Shown here: one piece after another, positions 11,831-31,609 of the stretch | How positions within the stretch are numbered: position 1 is the stretch's first letter | How the letters are laid out: the number at the start of each line of letters is the position of its first letter | From: Glandiceps talaboti | Lineage: Eukaryota; Hemichordata; Enteropneusta; Spengelidae | Assembly: GCF_964340395.1 (NCBI RefSeq) | Contig: NC_135571.1 | Coordinates: 4,395,453-4,459,452, forward strand | Reading direction: 5' to 3' | DNA length: 64,000 nucleotides | Position numbers and translations under genes: made by a program | The notes under the pieces: generated by a model | Databases searched by the model: none | What the model was told of the DNA's origin: nothing | What the model saw: only the letters and a program-made list of their open reading frames with translations

Positions 11831-11894
11831 TATATTTCAGCATGCCTATCACACTACTGAACCTCATCAGTTGTGCTAATGAGAGAGCATCCTG

Positions 11895-12150
11895 TTGAGA
11901 GTGTACATACGTATCATACGAGATCAACATCTAGGAATGATTTGTACATACCTAAACATTCTACACAGATTGTTAAGAAAAGTTTTGTTTTTAATGGAGT
12001 TAAAATCTGGAATAGTTTCCCGAAGGACCTTAGAACATCTACTAGTTTGAATTCTTTTAAAATGAAATGTAAATCTCACTTTTTATATCAAATGTAATTG
12101 TTTTGTTGTGCTACCCTCGTGTGTCAGTCATTATTATTATTATTATTTTA
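11895..12150 (+). mobile_element. LINE RT C-terminal fragment
   Basis: The frame ending at 12097 reads YHTRSTSRNDLYIP ... KSFVFNGVKIWNSFPKDL ... SLNSFKMKCKSHFL, the characteristic last segment of jockey/CR1-like LINE polymerases (a conserved GxKIWNSLP block). It is followed by an AT-rich 3' region with an ATT microsatellite at 12126-12150. It is heavily 5'-truncated. Confidence 0.7.
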
Positions 12151-12799
12151 TTTTACCTACTTCTTAATTTGTCATCATTTATTTTTCTGTATATGTAGTG
12201 TAAATAGTGAAAATTTCCCTTACTCGACATTGTGTTAGAAGAGCCTTTAGCTCAACAATTTATCGAGTTTACAAGAGATAACAAAATGACTTTAATTCAA
12301 GTAATGTATTAGGTCAGTTAGCAAAAACCCCAGGTCATTGTGACACATGCCAATTTCATGGCACAAATAGTGCAGGGGAATGTGGCAGATTTTTGGGTTT
12401 TGTGTGAAATACACGTTAATTTTTGCCAACATATCTCATTGTGTTCCCATCATGTGAGCAATCAAAAAATATATGATGGCAATTTTTATTTCAATATTTT
12501 ACTAATTTTGGCATCAATTTCGTAAGTTGATGTAAAATCACAGTTTTTCAGTATACTGATGGCAAATTAAAATATGTGAGCTCTATGATTGCTTTATATC
12601 TGTATAAATGTATTTCTGGGCATCCTGTAGACTATAAACTTTTGTAGACTGTTGTATAATTTTACATTTTAATCATAATATATGATAAATTCTTGCTTCC
12701 TTATTTGCATATCATTTGCATATTATGTATGATACTTCCGGTTTATTTGATTGTCTGTACTGATGTTGCTGATCGCTATTTTTTCAAGGATTACACCAA

Positions 12800-13270
12800 C
12801 CATGAATTATTTCAGTTACTATAAATACCATGGTTGGTTTATGTTTTAATTCACTTGTTTGTCCACACATTGATTGTGCTTCCCCTCTGTGGTCTCCACA
12901 TACGAGTAGGGATATTGTATTATTGGGAAACATGCAGCGTCGGTTCACCAGGATGATTCCGCAGTTTGATGACTTGATGAATTATGAGGACAGGTTACGC
13001 ATATTGAAACTGACAACTTTAGAAACCAGACAGATCAGAGCTGATTTGCTGGAAGTGTTTAAACTTTGCCATGGACATACTCTCGTTGATCCAGTTGTGT
13101 TTTTCAACGTATCTACTTCGACAACAAGAGGACACAGATTGAAATTATTTAAGGACAGATCTAGATTGGATATACCTAAATATTTTTTTTTCACTCAATG
13201 TGTTGTATACATTCGGAACATTTTACCAGAAAGGGATATTGCTACTACTACATCAATTAATCATTTATGA
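12800..13270 (+). mobile_element. CR1/L2-like LINE RT C-terminal fragment
   Basis: The frame to 13270 carries the block CPHIDCASPLWSPHTSRDI, then a QRRFTRMIPQF block, RILKLTTLETRQIRADL, FKLCHG, and TTRGHRLKLFKDRSRLDIPKYFF. This is the thumb/C-terminal order typical of CR1/L2-clade reverse transcriptases. The catalytic core is absent, and the usual hydrophobic terminus after SINHL is cut by a stop. It belongs to a different clade from the fragments at 7.0 and 53.2 kb. Confidence 0.8.
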
Positions 13271-15630
13271 TTCATCATTTTAAGGAGAGTTGTCAAATTC
13301 AAAAAAGTCGATAGATTTTTCTTATACTTTGCATACTTAAACATTGATATCTGAATATGTAAAAAATGCAGAGAATACTATGTCACCACCTTTGTTTTCA
13401 GGATAATGACCGTTTCTTGTATGTACATATATATGGTCAAAATAAGTAGATTTTAATACAACATGATTTTTGACACTTAAAATCCCCAGAACCCAGAACT
13501 TAAAGATTATCCTTGTTTAAATTCTAGAATTGAAATGGTCACCCCCCCCCCCCACCCCATCTAAATTTTGACATTTTCAAGAGAAATATCTTATGAAATT
13601 TTGTTGAATTTTGACAAAAATTGAAATGTGCTTGTTTAACTTTGCACATATGTATAATGTACCGATGCCCCTTCATAATTATACCACAAAAATCATTTAT
13701 TGTGCTAACTTGAAAATGCCATTAAAAAATGTGACTCCAATCCCCTCAAAATTTCAACATTTTGGCTAAAAATCACATTGCTATGGGCATGGCCTTGTTG
13801 CTAGGCATATTTGCATATTTAAATGTTTTGAATTTTTTTTTAACTGACTAACCAAAAATGTTATCTTTGCCAAATATGCTGGCATTTGGCTGCAAATGCC
13901 ATGTCCATGGAAGTTGACTATAATCATGGATTCACAGGTTTTCAATGTCAAACCAGAATACGGTTTTGGGAACAAAATTTATTTTTAGCCCAGACTCATT
14001 TTGAAGATAAAAATTGCCAACTTGTGGTCCTATAATGAACATAACCCTCCGTGTTTCATAAAATTTACATGCATTTCACACCAAAAACCATTTGCCCCTG
14101 TCCTAGATACTGTAGTTCAATATTTACTTTATTTTGTGACCTTCATGATACTTTAACGGACTGGACGCCATGTTTAATTGTCATAATATTCAGATTACGA
14201 ATTAGTAAGTTGAAATGTTGGGCTAGGTGTTGGACGAACACTTTAACATGACACGCATTTGCCAACTTAGTAACCATCAATTATTACAAATGTATCAGAG
14301 ATTACTTCCACTGGTGCACATTATTGCATACCTGCATGCAAATGAGAACAAAATAGTTTGCTACACATGAAATCGCGTGATCGTGCTGCATGATTTTTAT
14401 TGAAATTTGCCGTTTCAGATAAACATATGTAATAATAACAGAACCCCATGCCACATGTGTCACAGTGTGGTTATCTGCACTCATGTGTGCAGTGTTTTCT
14501 GCTGCGCTTTCATGAGCAAAGCACAGGCGCAGAGAACACTGCAAGCACTCATGCAAATACCCCGAGTATGCCACACTTGCACTCACGTGTCACGGGTTTC
14601 TGTTGTATTATGCTTGCATTCCTTTAACAAAAGACTGGTAAATATGCCATCTAGTTGACACCGTAATCATATAATAAACACAAACAACTTCAACATTAGA
14701 GTGATATACTTATCTTTAATTACAATATGCAGATTAACATTTGCATATCGACATATTATTGGTGGACGGTAAATGAACTCAGCCAATTAAATTACTCTAT
14801 TAAATTCAACGTGTTTCCTAAACAAACCACAGAACTGTGAGTGTCCATAATACTTTCTCCCCTCTCATCACATCCAAACACAGAAAGAGACCTTAAACAC
14901 AATCCAAAAATTTGATATAGAAGATAATCTTGAGTTTTCTTTAAATATATACAGATCACTCCTGGAAAGTCTTTTTTTTTTCCAGTTTACAAAACGATTA
15001 CTTTGTTACCTATCTACTCTCATTTATTCATTCTTTGGTCTAACTCAAGATAAAGTCAGACCTGTCTAAGAGTGTCTAACCTTTCTTTAAGTCATACACC
15101 CTCTTTTTTAAATTTGTATAAGTTCAAAATATAAGTACAGGAAAGCATGCTGGGAATGCATAAAACTACGTTATTAGATGCTTTCTGTTTCATTATTTTC
15201 ATTGACATTCCTCCTGAGATAAAATGCGAGTGAAATTGCTTTACACCAACAAATATCTGTCCTAAAACATTAGTGAAAATTACATTTGAAAAAAAATTCA
15301 AGCTAACTATTGCTTGCATTGGATTTAAGTGTCTCCATAAAGTATGACATCACAGACAAAAGGTAATTATTCGGAAAAGTCATCCTGCAATATACGAGAC
15401 AATTTATCACGGCAAAAGAAAAGAATATGTTGATGTTTGTCTGACAGGAGGAAACAGTCATGTCTTACATACTGGTTTTGCATACCAATGTCGTACAGAA
15501 GTGTTGAACACTGTAAGTGCAATTAAAGTGCACCACTAATTGACTATTTTACTTGGAATGTACATTACTACATATTATTAGATTATATTGATAATCTCAC
15601 CTCAATCTGGACGGAACTACACAGAAGCAG
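13271..15630. other. Intergenic, with a dispersed foldback element
   Basis: No gene recognised. It includes a poly(C) run near 13543 and, at about 14310-14625, a copy of a dispersed dyad element shared with 24.4-24.75 kb and 61.8-62.3 kb. Confidence 0.5.
14310..14625. mobile_element. Foldback element, family E, copy 1
   Basis: It contains a dyad around GCAGTGTTTTCTGCTGC and its complement GCAGAGAACACTGC, flanked by GCACTCATG and ACAGAACCCCATG motifs. The same ordered motifs occur near 24440-24745 and 61795-62285, in differing orientation. Confidence 0.55.
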
Positions 15631-15639
15631 AAAATTGCA

Positions 15640-16420
15640 GCAAGTACCCCTTTAATGCATATTTTATGGAATATATAGAAGCTCAAATTTATGGAAAGTA
15701 CCCCTTTAATGCATAACACTTGATGTAAGTACATAGAGGCTTGAAATATGGACAGTACACTGGCGCTGAAAATGTGGAATGTACCCCCTTAATACACATT
15801 GTGTGAACCTACATAAATACAAAGATGGTGGACAGCACACCTTTAATACATATTTGAGGGGTCTATGTATTAGCTAAAAATGCTGTAAAGTACCCTTTCA
15901 TGCATATTTTATGGAATACATGTTCATAGAAGCTCAAATTTGTGGAAAGTACCCCTTTAATACATAAGACTTGATGTACATTTGTAAGTACATAGAGGCT
16001 TGAAATATGGACAGTGCCTCTTTAATACACAACACATGATGGAATTACACTGACGCTGAAAAATGTGGAATGTACCCCCTTAATACACATTTTGTGAACC
16101 TCCATAAAAGCCAAAGATGGTGGACAGCACACCTTTAATACATATTTGAGGGGTCTCTGTATAAGCTAAAACACTGTAAAGTACCCTTTAATGCATATTT
16201 TATGGAATACATGTTCACAGAAGCTCAAATTTATGGAAAGTACCCCTTCAATGCATAACACTTGATGTAAGTACATTGAGGCTTGAAATATGGACAGTGC
16301 CTCTTTAATACACAAGACATGATTGACATGAAAATTGTGAAAAGTACCCTTAATACACATTTACAGACAACATAGAAGATTAAGACTGTGGACAAAACCC
16401 CCTTACTATGTAATATTATG
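15640..16420. repeat. Higher-order tandem repeat (GTACCCCTTTAATGCATA units)
   Basis: Subunits of about 45-65 bases share AGTACCCCTTTAATGCATA or a variant. Larger blocks of about 240 and 292 bases recur, for example TGCATATTTTATGGAATA at about 15656, 15903 and 16192. Confidence 0.85.
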
Positions 16421-16997
16421 AGGTTATGTTCAAATATTGTAGTTATCATATCAGGACGCTACTTAACACTCATCTGCATGAACAACCCTAAGAAGGAAAG
16501 CATTTAAGTTGATATGCTTAGATTCTAGGCTAGGACGGTAGCACTACATTAAACATTAAAAATGTATTTTATAAGTACAAATGTGGAGGGAATATTTTGA
16601 AACTGTTCGCACTTATTTATGAAACTACTGTTTCTTGTAAGAATTGAAATTTTTTTTTTGAAAAGTTGCAAATGATAAGGAAGATTAATTCATTTCTGAG
16701 CAATAACTGTCGGACGGAAATTATGTTATCACTAGAAGAACATGAAATGTGCCTCAGAAATACAATGTTAAAATTTGTGTTACTTTGCTCAAGAAACTTC
16801 AACCCATTCTCATTTAAAATCAAGAAAAATAATCAGTTATTTTAGAAACCAATATGGCCGCCAAATCCAATATGGCCACCAAATAACTCCATGGGAAAAT
16901 ACAAGATTGATGATTTCCTTGAACACAAAATGGTGAACCAATAAATTTTCATTATTTCAAAAGGATCAGAGGTAAGCTTTCATACAGATGTGAAGAT

Positions 16998-17225
16998 ATA
17001 GTGATAGACCTTTACAGTGACGTGCGCCCTCTAGTGGGAAGAAATAGTATATTTATCATAGTAGACCTTTACAGTGAACTACACCATTCAGTGGGAAGCA
17101 TAGGCATATCATGATATACGTTTATAGAGAACTGCAACCTCTAGAGGGAAGACGTATATCATAAGAGACATTTGCAAGGAAGTGCACCCTCTACTGGGAA
17201 GAACAAGATATATATTGCAATAGGA
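16998..17225. repeat. Minisatellite of about 57 bp with CTCF-like cores
   Basis: Four degenerate units start TAGACCTTTACAGTGA and contain (G)CGCCCTCTAGTGGGAAG or variants. The best core, GCGCCCTCTAGTGG, is at 17024-17037. Similar units recur at 17590-17880 and 18138-18170, and in reverse orientation at 29672-29880. Confidence 0.7.
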
Positions 17226-17589
17226 ATGTATAGCAATACATAAATTTAGATGTTTCAAGTAAACAAATCCCCCTAATACACGTAGGTTATAACTTGGGGG
17301 GGGGGGGGGGATGAAAACAAACATGTGAAGACTGCCCCCTAGCAATGACTGCAGCATTGAAATATATGGATGGAATGAAATAATAATGTCCTTTATAGTG
17401 AACTATGCTGGTGTAGTACTGATATTAATGGCAAAATCACAAATAGGCAAAAAGCTTTATAAAGCAAAATAAGCTCTCTAGGGATGAAATACCAGTGTTA
17501 CTGATGAAAAGAACACTAATTTATCAAATTTATATACAGTATTCCCTCAAGCAAAAATTTACAACAGTGATATTAATGCGAGAAGTCAA

Positions 17590-18172
17590 ATAGACCTTTA
17601 AAGTAAAGAGCGCCCTCTATCTAAGAATAAAAGTTGATATTATTGCATGAAAAATGAAATTAATTTTAAAGTTAAACAGCACCTGCTAGCATTGAATTAC
17701 AGTAGTGATAATGCATGGAATGTGAAACAGACCTTTAGTGTAAACAGCGCCCTCTATCAAAGAATTACAGTAGTGATATTATTGCATGAAAAGTGAAAGA
17801 CCTCTATCAGGAAATTATAATAGTTATATCAATGTATGGAAAGACAAATAGACCTTTAAAGTAAAGTGCGCCCTCTATTCATGAATGGATTACAGGAGTT
17901 ATAATGGATACCCAACACAGTGTGGTAGATTTAGGCTTTTTACAAAAATGTTATGATAGTTTGAAGAACAGGAGATGCATTCAAAGAAATTTCTAATCAT
18001 TTTTTCTGTGAAATAAATTTGTATAACTGACAAAGACCATTACATGGAAGCCTTACATGGACAAAGACAGAACCATTGAATACATTTAAATTGATATTTT
18101 TTCACGTCAAATCATGTGATGGTTGCATGGTAAAGTGAAAGACCTTTAAACAGCGCCCTCTATCAGAAAATG
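17590..18172. repeat. Dispersed units of the same CTCF-like minisatellite
   Basis: At least four units read AGACCTTTAAAGTAAA followed by CGCCCTCTAT, at about 17592, 17730, 17849 and 18139. They are separated by diverged DNA with GAATTACAGTAGTGATAT motifs, so the array has decayed. Confidence 0.65.
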
Positions 18173-18374
18173 TGATGTTGCAGTATGAAGTTTCGACAGG
18201 AAGATGCGGTTGTGATGTACACACTACGAATATAATGGAAATAGTTGACAGATACTATCTCGGAGGAAAATCAAATAGAGTGCTCAGAAATGTGTTGTCT
18301 CGGAAGAACTGCTGGGCATTAGTGGGAAGCATGATTTTAAACATCTGTACAACAAATAGCTAATATATGTAAAA

Positions 18375-18650
18375 CCAATCACATGAGTTCACTACACTTA
18401 ACCCTGCTGAACAACCAATCGTAGGTAATATACTATGCTCCAACCAATCAAATCGTGTATATTAGACTAACCCCTGCTGATTAACCAATCAGCAGTTATG
18501 TTCAATGAAATGGCACTGGGCAACCTAAACTAATCCTGCTGAGCAACCAATCATACGCGTAATATTAGATGCTCCTACCAATCAAATCGTGTATACTAGA
18601 CTAACCCCTGCTGATCGACCAATCATCAGCAACTTTATGTGTAACCATTG
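18375..18650. repeat. CCAATC-motif minisatellite
   Basis: Roughly 135-bp units, with CCAATC repeated at about 18376, 18414, 18444, 18486, 18547, 18579 and 18621. They are linked by ACTAACCCCTGCTGA and AATCGTGTATA. All copies are on the plus strand. Confidence 0.75.
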
Positions 18651-19106
18651 GCACTAAGTAAACTAAACTAACCTCTGCTTCTTGTAATCAATGCATTTAT
18701 ATTTAAATTCTGACAAAATTTTGAGATACATTTAAATAGACATGGAAAATGTCAAATATGACGGCATAAAAAAAAAATCAGTCTTTTGATGTAAATCATG
18801 TCCAGTCTGAAACTATATTCCTTTACTTTGGTAAAGTTTGTACATGTGGCACATAATGTTGCCCAAAAATATTTACGTAAAATTGGATTTTTTTGTGCAA
18901 CAGCCACAAAAATTGTTGCTATGTTCAAGAAAACAGACTTACTATTTGAAGTGAAATGTTCAGTTCTATACCCTAATTACCAAGGAAATAAATGTTTTAA
19001 GATACGAACAAACATAGTCCCTCACGTTTTTTGACAAGCTTTCTATCAAAAGTTTTGTTCACCCAAAGTATCACAACTATCAAGATGCAAAATGTTTCAC
19101 ATAAAT

Positions 19107-19480
19107 GGCGCCCTCTTGTGATAGCTGAACAAAACATGATCTTGCCAGAGGGTGGCATTTGTATGATGGAAAGTATATAGCGCCCTCTGGTGGTAGTAAT
19201 TCAAGACTGTCTTTCTGGAGGTTGTCATTATGTAGAGATTAATATAGTGTCCACAGGTGACAGTGGAAGACTCCATTATAAATGGGTGCCATGGATGTTT
19301 TTTCATTGTTGATAAATAGTGCTGTCTGTTCTGACTTCAGCAGCCATGAAAGAGCACTATTTATTAGCACACTGGTGATATTTCAACACAACCACTAAAG
19401 GGCACTATTTTTTGGTGGGGCTATTAATAGCGCCCTCATAGTTGACATATCAGTCACTAGAGTGCGCTATATGTCAGATC
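19107..19480. promoter_or_regulatory. Cluster of CTCF-like motifs
   Basis: TAGCGCCCTCTGGTGG at 19178-19193 is, in reverse complement, a full match to the vertebrate CTCF core CCACCAGAGGGCGCTA. Nearby related cores are GGCGCCCTCTTGTG (about 19107), CCAGAGGGTGGCA (about 19145), CCACTAAAGGGCACTA (19392-19407), AGCGCCCTCA (about 19429) and CACTAGAGTGCGCTA (about 19453). Motif identity is seen in the sequence; binding is not shown. Confidence 0.45.
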
Positions 19481-19547
19481 ATTACCTCTTTTAGTACCAA
19501 GCACTTTTAAGCCAAATTACTTGCTTTTTTGGGAACTATATAAGGAG

Positions 19548-19842
19548 AACTTAAACTACAGTATTCAATTTAACTTTTGTTCCAAACACAACTTGAAAAT
19601 TTTAACTGAAATTTTCGACTGCACACTTCAGTCTTTGTTATCATTAAACAGAGATGGAGGGCGATATAAACTTCCAGAGACACCTATGACCCCTTATTAG
19701 GCTCACCTGTCCATAAGGTCATGTGTACTGAATAGTTTGTCAATCTGTTGACAAAGACTGAAGTGTGCAGTCTAAAATTTCAGGTAAAATTTTCAAGTTT
19801 GTGTTCAGAACAAAAGTTAAATTGAATACTATGGTTTACCAA
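19548..19842. repeat. Long inverted repeat 1
   Basis: The left arm (about 19548-19638) and right arm (about 19751-19842) are reverse complements with only a few mismatches over about 90 bases (for example GACTGCACACTTCAGTCTTT against AAAGACTGAAGTGTGCAGTC). The spacer is about 112 bases. It could fold into a strong hairpin. Confidence 0.9.
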
Positions 19843-20348
19843 CACAGATGAATTTCCTTTGGAAAAGAACTTAAATCGATTTTCCAATAAAATCATACTG
19901 AAATATGAACTCTTACTCCAAATCTGTTGGAAAATGACTTTCCAATCTTTCAATTATTTCTTTCAATTTCATTCCCAGAACTTACAATAAATTCATAATA
20001 AATTTTGGTTTCTATATGGAAAAAATTTCTCTACTATTTAGTCAGAATCAAAATAATTATTTGAATAATTAGGGAAAAAAATTATAATATTTTCATGATT
20101 TTTTGAAAATTAAATTCCAATTACAGTGTATACCAAAATTATACAACTTTTTAGCTGTAATTAAAACAGAATATAAATACTATATTTCGGCAAAGTGTTT
20201 GGTAACTAAATAAGGATAAGGAATCACTCTGTAACTAGGTATTTTGTTGATTGGGTATAAAATTTGAGACCAATTAGTAAGCCTTCCTAGCAATCACCTA
20301 AACACCAAACTACTTAATGAAGGAACTATTTACTACTCTGGAAGTTGA

Positions 20349-20917
20349 GGTCTCGGTTTCCTATTACACTGGTAATCACGGCTTCAGTTGACTAAGATAG
20401 ACACAAACTAAAACTATTGTCACAACATGTTGATACAACATTGATAAGCTATTGAATGGATGTTGGTTTAATTATAGTCTCTGTAGGGAGGCTTCTCTGA
20501 AAGCTAGTTCCATAAATGTGCAGTGTACTATTTTGGGACTTCCAATGTTTACACTATGTTGATCACAAGGTGATTAGAATCACACAACAGAGGAGCCGCT
20601 ATTACCCACTTGTGTAATCTGCCACATTGAAGAACAATAGATTTAGTTTGCATCTACCTTTTGACTCTGATATTCAAGGCTTTGGTTTACCACACAAATG
20701 GGTGATAGCACTGCCTCTGTTGTGCAGATATAATCACCCTGTGATCAAGATAGTGTAAACACTGGAAGTCTTCAAAAATATACTCTGCAAGATCACGGAT
20801 GCCATCAGACATGCCACCCTACTGCGAGTATGATTAAACTAACGTCCATTCAATAGCTTATATCAATGGGTTGCCATAGTAGTTTCAGTTTGTGTCTATC
20901 TTAGTAACCGAGACCTC
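20349..20917. repeat. Long inverted repeat 2
   Basis: The left arm is 20349-20617 and the right arm about 20685-20917. Matching blocks in order are GGTCTCGGTT, AAGATAGACACAAACT, AAGCTATTGAATGGA, GTTTACACTAT, TTGATCAC and CACAACAGAGG. The left arm has an extra block of about 32 bases near 20359. The spacer is about 67 bases. Confidence 0.85.
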
Positions 20918-21465
20918 GGTTGCCACAGTAGTACTAGAATTTCCAAATGAGTGCATCCCTTGGATTATTATAAACAGAACTCCCACACTTGCGATAAAAG
21001 CAGAAAAGAATGTATGAAAAAAATACACATCTCATAAAGAAAACACGTAGTCTACAAGAGGAAAACAAATTATGGCAGTTAAAAAACAACATTCAGACAG
21101 AGAGAGAACACTTTCGTTGAATATCCGAACACACTTCAGCAAAAAACAAAACGAAAAGAAAACACATTATAATTTCTGTACATATGTAAGTAAAACATTA
21201 CAGCAGTCACAGCGAAACATGACTAGGTGCCTGATATTGGTTTGTACTTTGGTCTACAAACACTAATTTTCAATAGTACAAATCAAGTCTTAAAATAAAT
21301 CTCATATGTTTTTACCCTAAATCTACTACCGTATTCACCAACTTACCCTCTGAATGATCAAAATGGAATAATATATCATGTACGCACGTGTTTTAGCTGA
21401 GAATACGATGTTTATCCACATCACATTTTTTACACACTGACCATTTGTTAACATAATGTGCAGCC

Positions 21466-21770
21466 GTGCTCATTTGCATATTGTGATGTCATTTTGTTGG
21501 TCATTTACATATTGATGTCATTTTGTTGACATGTTCTTTGCATATTGATGATCTCATCTTGTTAGCGTGGTTATTTGCATATTGGTGAAGTCATTTGTTG
21601 ACATGGTCATTTCAAGTGTATTTTGGTGATGCCATATTTTTGATGTAGTAATTTGCATATTGGTGATGTCATTTTGTTGACATTTTCATTTGCATTTTGG
21701 TGATGTCATATTTTTGATGTGGTAATTTGCATCTTTTTCTTGACATGGTATTTGCATATGAGTGACGTTG
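21466..21770. repeat. Octamer-rich minisatellite
   Basis: Degenerate units of about 37-45 bases, each with ATTTGCAT(A)TTGGTGATGTCATTTTGTTGACATG or a variant. Perfect ATTTGCAT octamers occur at 21472, 21573, 21651, 21688, 21725 and 21750. It lies 217-520 bases past the STK33 stop codon. Confidence 0.8.
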
Positions 21771-21986
21771 CTGCCAACCAAAACTATTAACATGACAAAT
21801 ATTGCCTCAGCTAGCTAACACAAACCTTTCCATTGGACCAAGCAAAACTGGGGTTGTTTCAACTTGTTAAAAATATTGTACGAGTTTCTGGGTTGAGCTT
21901 ACAGTTTTGTGACTATACCAATATTATGACATTTACAATAAGGGTAGTCCCAGTAGTAACAATGTTACACAATGTGATACAATGTA

Positions 21987-30125
<8,139 letters not shown>

Positions 30126-30239
30126 CTGTAGTAGAAACAAGAGACAAGACTGGTCAATAAACCGATGTATACGACTTCAAATGAAATGGTAATAAAATAA
30201 CAGGTGAGTAGAATTATAAACTAGTGCCAGTGGTGTTGT

Positions 30240-30600
30240 AGCACAACTGACTGCACTGACATTACTTACAGTAGTTCAATGTTGCCATCAACATTATCAG
30301 AAAATCAACAGTTACTTATTATTATCATGGTTGCTAAGGTAACTATCATGGTTTCTATGGAAATGGAGCATATTTTAACTCAGCAGTTGCTGTAGTAATT
30401 TTCATGGTTGCTAGGGAATTAGAACATAAATGTATGTAACTGCATTTGCTACAACCATTATCATGGTTGCTACGGAATCAGTATCAATTAACTCAGCAGT
30501 TGCTATTGCCATTATCATGGTTGCTAGGGAAATCAACAACGATTAGTTTACTGAGCAGTTGCTATAGCCATTATCACGGTTGCTAGGAAACTTCTGGAAT
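30240..30600. repeat. Minisatellite upstream of STK33 (CATGGTTGCTAGGGAA units)
   Basis: Degenerate units of about 55-60 bases: CAGCAGTTGCTATAGCCATT, ATCATGGTTGCTAGGGAAAT. It lies in the presumed promoter or first intron of STK33. Confidence 0.75.
30330..30591. promoter_or_regulatory. Array of six RFX X-box-like motifs upstream of STK33
   Basis: GTTGCTAAGGTAAC at 30330-30343 and GTTGCTAGGAAAC at 30579-30591 fit the RFX X-box pattern (GTNRCC, 0-3 bases, RGYAAC) with at most one or two departures. Weaker versions are at 30351, 30407, 30466 and 30520. They lie 254-515 bases upstream of the ATG. Motifs are seen in the sequence; function is inferred. Confidence 0.45.
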
Positions 30601-31605
30601 GTACATGTTCTAGGAGCACCAACTAGTAGGACCATCGCTATCAATACAATACTGATACATATTATGTAAATGTAGGCTTCCAAATCATGCCATTTTTAAC
30701 TTTCTCAAGTACTTACAAGTAATGCATGTATGTTACTATAGGGAACTTGCAATCAAGACTGAGCATGCTCAGATGCAAAGGACTATGGGATTATCTGTGG
30801 TTATCGTAATACCTAATCTGGAGCTACCAATAAAAACTACCTCCCACAATGGTCAGGGTAACTATGAATTGATCATTTGTGGATGCAAACAATGTAACAG
30901 TATTGTTTACAATACCAATTCAATAGTGTTTATTATCACATTTCCCATGATACAACATTCAACATGGCAGGTTTGCAGGTTCCCTATTAATTCCACTCTT
31001 TTAAAACTGTCAATGAAGTCTCTCGTTACAATGTTTTATATGACATATTGTCGTACATTTCACTTGTTGTAAACCTACACTGCAAGACAAGTATTGTACA
31101 TTTATTGTATGCAGCATACGATCTACATTTGTATACATGTATGTACATATTTCTTTCTCATTACAGTTGTACATTTTCTTAACACTGGCCATACCTTCCC
31201 TCTCCCCTCCTCACCCTGTAAGACAACTAAGAAGGTTTGATAAACTTTTCACTTGTTACACACCCACCCTCCCCCAGACAAGCATGTACACATACACGTA
31301 CATATACATTGTAGCATATACCATTTCATACAAAATATATGAATCATAGCCGACATGTAATTGTAAATACTTGTATTGCTTTGGTTATAAATGTAGTTTC
31401 TTGACACTGGCCATAAAATCCACTCCAACCGCTAATCCTCACCCAATAAGACCTACAGATCGTTTGCTACACTTTTCACTTGTTACAAATCAACAGTGGC
31501 ATTACACAGTGTAATGTCTACTACCTTGCTAACTGTGGAATTCAATATAGCAGTAGCGTACTCAATTCCTGATAACATGTTTACAGGAAAACAAAGGCTA
31601 CTGTT
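30601..31605. other. Gene-free stretch
   Basis: No exon recognised. The 116-codon frame at 30722-31072 has no family resemblance. A short CATACACGTACATATACATT tract is near 31290. Confidence 0.5.
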
Positions 31606-31609
31606 GTCC

